In this document: piece by piece, positions 61,111-64,000 of the stretch
Numbering within the stretch: position 1 is the first letter of the stretch
Layout: each line of letters begins with the position of its first letter
From: Tenacibaculum sp. M341
GTDB lineage: Bacteria > Bacteroidota > Bacteroidia > Flavobacteriales > Flavobacteriaceae
Reading direction: 5' to 3'
Length of the DNA stretch: 64,000 bases
Assembly: GCF_004337695.1 (NCBI RefSeq)
Contig: NZ_SJXJ01000008.1
Location: 1 to 64,000, forward strand
Position numbers and translations under genes: made by a program
The notes under the pieces: generated by a model
The model's database searches: none
What the model saw: only the letters and a program-made list of their open reading frames with translations
Told to the model about the DNA's origin: nothing

Positions 61111-61134
61111 TAGTTTTTTTAGAAAAAAATTAGT

Positions 61135-61353
61135 TTAACATCCAAAAAGAGAGTTACAATTTGAACTTGGACATGCTTCTAAGCCTAATTCAACTAAACA
61201 ATGATATTCATTTAGCGCAGGAAAACATAAAGGATCACCCCCCACATTAAAATTACAGCTAAATGTTCCGTTAGAAATTAAATTACCTCCATGAATGTTT
61301 TTTTGTTCTTTTTTAGAGATGATTTGTCCAATGTTTAAAATTGATTTTTTCAT
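61135..61353 (-). CDS. double-glycine leader peptide precursor with six-cysteine core (bacteriocin/RiPP-like)
   Basis: A 72-residue precursor. The leader MKKSILNIGQIISKKEQKNI then HGG is of the Bacteroidetes bacteriocin-type leader class (basic start, L-S-K-K-E-Q-K-x-I-x-G-G), normally cleaved after GG by a peptidase-containing ABC exporter. The predicted core (NLISNGTFSCNFNVGGDPLC... about 49 residues) has six cysteines, enough for three disulfides or for thioether modification. No modification enzyme or exporter gene is visible within the window on either side, so it is an orphan here. It lies between the giant surface protein gene and the sortilin/BNR gene and has its own terminator. Confidence 0.75.
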   Translation of the reverse strand: MKKSILNIGQIISKKEQKNIHGGNLISNGTFSCNFNVGGDPLCFPALNEYHCLVELGLEACPSSNCNSLFGC

Positions 61354-61472
61354 GATGATTATATAAAGGTTGACTCCTTTAAATTAAGAATTTATGATAT
61401 AAAAAAAGCTTAAAAATTATAAGCGTAGTGTTATAATTTTTAAGCCTCTTGTAAAAATGTATAAGCGTTGTA

Positions 61473-64000
61473 TTAGTTTAATTGGATAAAATCAATTTGA
61501 CTTTGCTTTACTTTTGAATTCAATTCTTTTACATCTTCATTAAATAAACGATAAAGTTTAGAAAGCTCAATGTCTATTTGTTTGGTAATTTCATTTTTAA
61601 AAGCAACCGCTTGATCGGTTGGTTTATAATTTCCAATACGAGTTAACGAATTTAAATGCCCTAATTTGTTATTTAATTTGATAGGGAAATTTAAAGGGTC
61701 TTGATTACTCTTACTTTTCGTTTGATATAAATTGTTTTCTACAACGGTCAAGTCTTTTACCAGTCTAGTTGCATAATCAATCAGTTCTTTATGTTTCTTC
61801 TTATCAGTGATAGACTTTTTAAGTTGTGACACTTGAGCACGAACTTTTTTTACATTCTTTAAAGCTTTGTGAATCTCTGTCATTTTAGTATTGATACTAT
61901 TGATAAAATCAAATTGTTGCTTTAAATCACTGTCAGAAGCTTCAGTGTTTGGTTTTTTAACAATAGTAAAATTCTGTTCTTTTACTTTTCCGTTTACATA
62001 AAGTTGAACTTTGTAGTTACCAGGTAACGCCATAGGACCATCTAAAGAAGCCCACCATAAAATCATTCCCTTTACTCTGTCGGCACCAGTATACATCATA
62101 TTCCAGTAAAACTGATTGTCACCTTGTTTCGGTTTTAATTTTCCTTCTTTCTTTTCTTTGTTAGGGAAATTGCTAAACGAACGAATTAAGTTTTTGTTTT
62201 GATCGTAAAAATGAAGTGCCACGGTATCTTTTTCATTTAAAGATTTTAAATAATAATTAATACCTACACCACCGTAATGATTCGTACCACTTCTTTTTGA
62301 TTTAGCACCTCTACCACCGCTCATTCTGTAAGAATCCTTTGGCTTGTAAACAAAAAAGTCTTCTTTGTTATTATTTAATTGTTGTAACGGAGTAATGTCA
62401 TCAATAATCCATAAAGATCTACCTTGAGTAGCAGCAATTAAGTTATTGTCTTTAATAGCTAGGTCAGTAATAGGAACCATTGGTAAGTTTAATTGGAACT
62501 TTTGCCAGTTTTTTCCATCGTTAAAAGAAATATACATTCCTCTTTCTGTACCCGCATATAATAAACCTTTACGTTGTTTATCTGCTCTTAAAGCTCTAGT
62601 AAAGTCTTCGTTTCCAATACCTGTTGTGATTTTTTTCCAAGACTTACCATAGTTTTCTGTTTTATAAATATATGGTTGATAATCTCCTGTTTTATATTTT
62701 GTACCAACAATGTAGGCTCCTCCTTTGGTGTGAGGATCAATTTCTATACAGTTAATCATCATCCATTCAGGCATGTTTTTAGGAGTAATGTTTTCCCAAT
62801 TAGCACCATTATTTTTGGTAATGTGTACCAAACCATCATCTGAACCAGTATAAATAACACCTTCTTCATTTGGAACTTCGGCAACAGCGAAAATAGTTCC
62901 GTAATATTCAACTCCGGTGTTGTCTTTAGTAATAGGACCTCCAGAACTACCTAATGTTTTAGGATCGTTTCTTGTTAAATCAGGACTTATAATATCCCAT
63001 GATTGTCCTTCATTTGTAGTACTGTGTAAATGGTTGGAAGCAGCATACAATCTTTTAGAATTGTTTGGAGAGAATACTACAGGGAAGTTCCATTGGAAAC
63101 GGTATTTAAAATCTTCAGCTCCGTGTCCCATTGGATCATCTGGCCACACATTTATAGCTCTAGTTTCTCCAGTTTTATGATTGGTACGTGTTAATAATCC
63201 ACCATAACTACCACCATATACGATATCGTTATTTAAAGGATCTACGGCAATATGAGCGCTTTCACCACCAGCAGTACTTTCCCAATCTTGTTCAGAAATA
63301 AATCTGCCTTGTGTTCTATGAGAAATTCTCATAGTACTATTATCTTGTTGTGCTACATATATTCTGTAAGGAAAATGGTTATCTGTAGTTACTCTATAAA
63401 ATTGAGAAGTAGGTTGGTTTAAGTAAGTAGACCAGTTTTCACCAGCATCAAAAGAAATTTGCCCACCACCATCATCTGCAATAATCATACGTTGGTTGTC
63501 TTCAGGAGCAATCCATAAATCATGATGATCTCCATGAGGAGCATTATATGTTTTATAGGTTTTACCACCATCTGTAGATTTATGGTAACGTACATTCATT
63601 ACATATACAATATTTTCATCTTGTGTATCGGCATAAATACGTGTGTAATACCACGCACGTTGACGTAATTTACGTTCTTTATTAATTAACTTCCATGTTT
63701 TACCTCCGTTAACAGATTTGTAAACACCACCTTTTTCATTTTCAATAAGCGCCCACACGATATCAGAGTTTAAAGGAGAAACTGCTACACCAGAAATTCC
63801 CCAAATACCTTTTGGTAATCCGTCATTAGTAGAGATGTTTTTCCAAGTTTCACCATTATCGGTACTTTTCCATAAAGCAGAACCTTCACCACCGCTCGAT
63901 AAACTATAAGGAGTTCTTCTTACATTCCAAGTACTTGCAAATAAAGTTCTAGGGTTAGATGGATCAATAACTAAATCAATAGCTCCAGCATCTTGATTGC
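61473..64000 (-). CDS. sortilin/VPS10- and BNR-repeat protein, 5' end beyond the window
   Basis: The open frame runs without a stop from the stop codon at 61473 to the window edge; the true start lies outside, and the GTG at 63758 is internal. The visible 840 or so residues are successive BNR/Asp-box repeats (GGKTWKLIN, STDGGKTYKTY, SFDAGENWSTY, NEGQSWDII, NNGANWENI, NYGKSWKKI, NDGKNWQKF). These form a beta-propeller as in VPS10/sortilin-like domains, and bacterial members are usually exported. The C-terminal 300 residues hold a beta domain (TVALHFYDQNKNLIRSF) and a helical, lysine-rich tail. The function of bacterial members is not settled; glycan or peptide binding is possible. Confidence 0.88.
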   Translation of the reverse strand, partial: NQDAGAIDLVIDPSNPRTLFASTWNVRRTPYSLSSGGEGSALWKSTDNGETWKNISTNDGLPKGIWGISGVAVSPLNSDIVWALIENEKGGVYKSVNGGKTWKLINKERKLRQRAWYYTRIYADTQDENIVYVMNVRYHKSTDGGKTYKTYNAPHGDHHDLWIAPEDNQRMIIADDGGGQISFDAGENWSTYLNQPTSQFYRVTTDNHFPYRIYVAQQDNSTMRISHRTQGRFISEQDWESTAGGESAHIAVDPLNNDIVYGGSYGGLLTRTNHKTGETRAINVWPDDPMGHGAEDFKYRFQWNFPVVFSPNNSKRLYAASNHLHSTTNEGQSWDIISPDLTRNDPKTLGSSGGPITKDNTGVEYYGTIFAVAEVPNEEGVIYTGSDDGLVHITKNNGANWENITPKNMPEWMMINCIEIDPHTKGGAYIVGTKYKTGDYQPYIYKTENYGKSWKKITTGIGNEDFTRALRADKQRKGLLYAGTERGMYISFNDGKNWQKFQLNLPMVPITDLAIKDNNLIAATQGRSLWIIDDITPLQQLNNNKEDFFVYKPKDSYRMSGGRGAKSKRSGTNHYGGVGINYYLKSLNEKDTVALHFYDQNKNLIRSFSNFPNKEKKEGKLKPKQGDNQFYWNMMYTGADRVKGMILWWASLDGPMALPGNYKVQLYVNGKVKEQNFTIVKKPNTEASDSDLKQQFDFINSINTKMTEIHKALKNVKKVRAQVSQLKKSITDKKKHKELIDYATRLVKDLTVVENNLYQTKSKSNQDPLNFPIKLNNKLGHLNSLTRIGNYKPTDQAVAFKNEITKQIDIELSKLYRLFNEDVKELNSKVKQSQIDFIQLN

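Noticed and set aside
61473-63758. Treating the BNR-repeat gene as complete with a GTG start at 63758
   Set aside because: The frame stays open with further Asp-box sequence up to the window edge, so the GTG is internal and the gene is cut by the window.

Overview
The window is an AT-rich stretch of a chromosome from a marine-type member of the Bacteroidetes, almost certainly Flavobacteriaceae. A Tenacibaculum-like genus is a guess; the family is better supported. The evidence is three type IX secretion (T9SS) C-terminal sorting domains, a SusC/SusD pair with an ECF sigma factor and a FecR anti-sigma factor, many Bacteroidetes-style lipoproteins, promoter boxes of the TAnnTTTG type, and families such as DUF4230, DUF1684 and the flavobacterial ruvC-hemW-cyclase neighbourhood. 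No rRNA, tRNA, CRISPR array or transposase gene was seen.

Layout. 1-6250: a phospholipase A2-like lipoprotein, then a minus-strand cluster of four proteins without signal peptides (one CrtC/AttH-like), preceded by a 41-bp tandem repeat array. 6270-12060: a PEBP protein, an AraC regulator, a TPR histidine kinase with an overlapping LytTR response regulator, a small beta-rich protein and a Bax inhibitor-1 family membrane protein. 12360-20900: the housekeeping genes ruvC, hemW and a cyclase, apparently split by accessory genes. An LRR lipoprotein between ruvC and hemW is flanked by an exact 19-bp direct repeat, and six orphan or accessory genes sit between hemW and the cyclase. 20897-26270: a compact operon of a small P-loop ATPase and two paralogous arrestin-like membrane proteins, then several small envelope proteins. 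26400-31800: ordinary small genes (DUF4230, MmcQ/YjbR, Crp/Fnr, DinB, 5-formyl-THF cyclo-ligase, CHAP, cupin, DUF1684). 31800-40460: a membrane protein, a candidate small RNA or leader, an MFS transporter, a T9SS glycoside hydrolase family 8 enzyme, a MazG-like pyrophosphohydrolase and a T9SS reprolysin-like metalloprotease. 40520-43200: a PAS protein and two lipoproteins among dispersed repeats. 43400-51630: an ECF sigma / FecR / STN-SusC / SusD / PhoX locus. 51630-54060: a repeat-rich island with two orphan envelope proteins. 54200-60845: a 2213-residue T9SS surface protein. 61135-64000: a double-glycine, six-cysteine peptide and the 3' part of a sortilin/BNR-repeat protein that runs off the window.

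How genes work together. The kinase and LytTR regulator overlap by 8 nt and form a two-component system. Sigma factor, FecR and the STN domain of SusC form the usual trans-envelope signalling relay that controls the SusCD importer, with a PhoX-type phosphatase as the only enzyme in the locus. The best candidate for an undescribed system is the ATPase plus paired arrestin-fold membrane proteins at 20897-23482. Next are the signal-less beta-protein cluster at 1573-5671, the Cys-rich double-glycine peptide at 61135 and the structured transcript ahead of the MFS gene near 33144-33302. All of these are inferences from reading the sequence; no searches were run.
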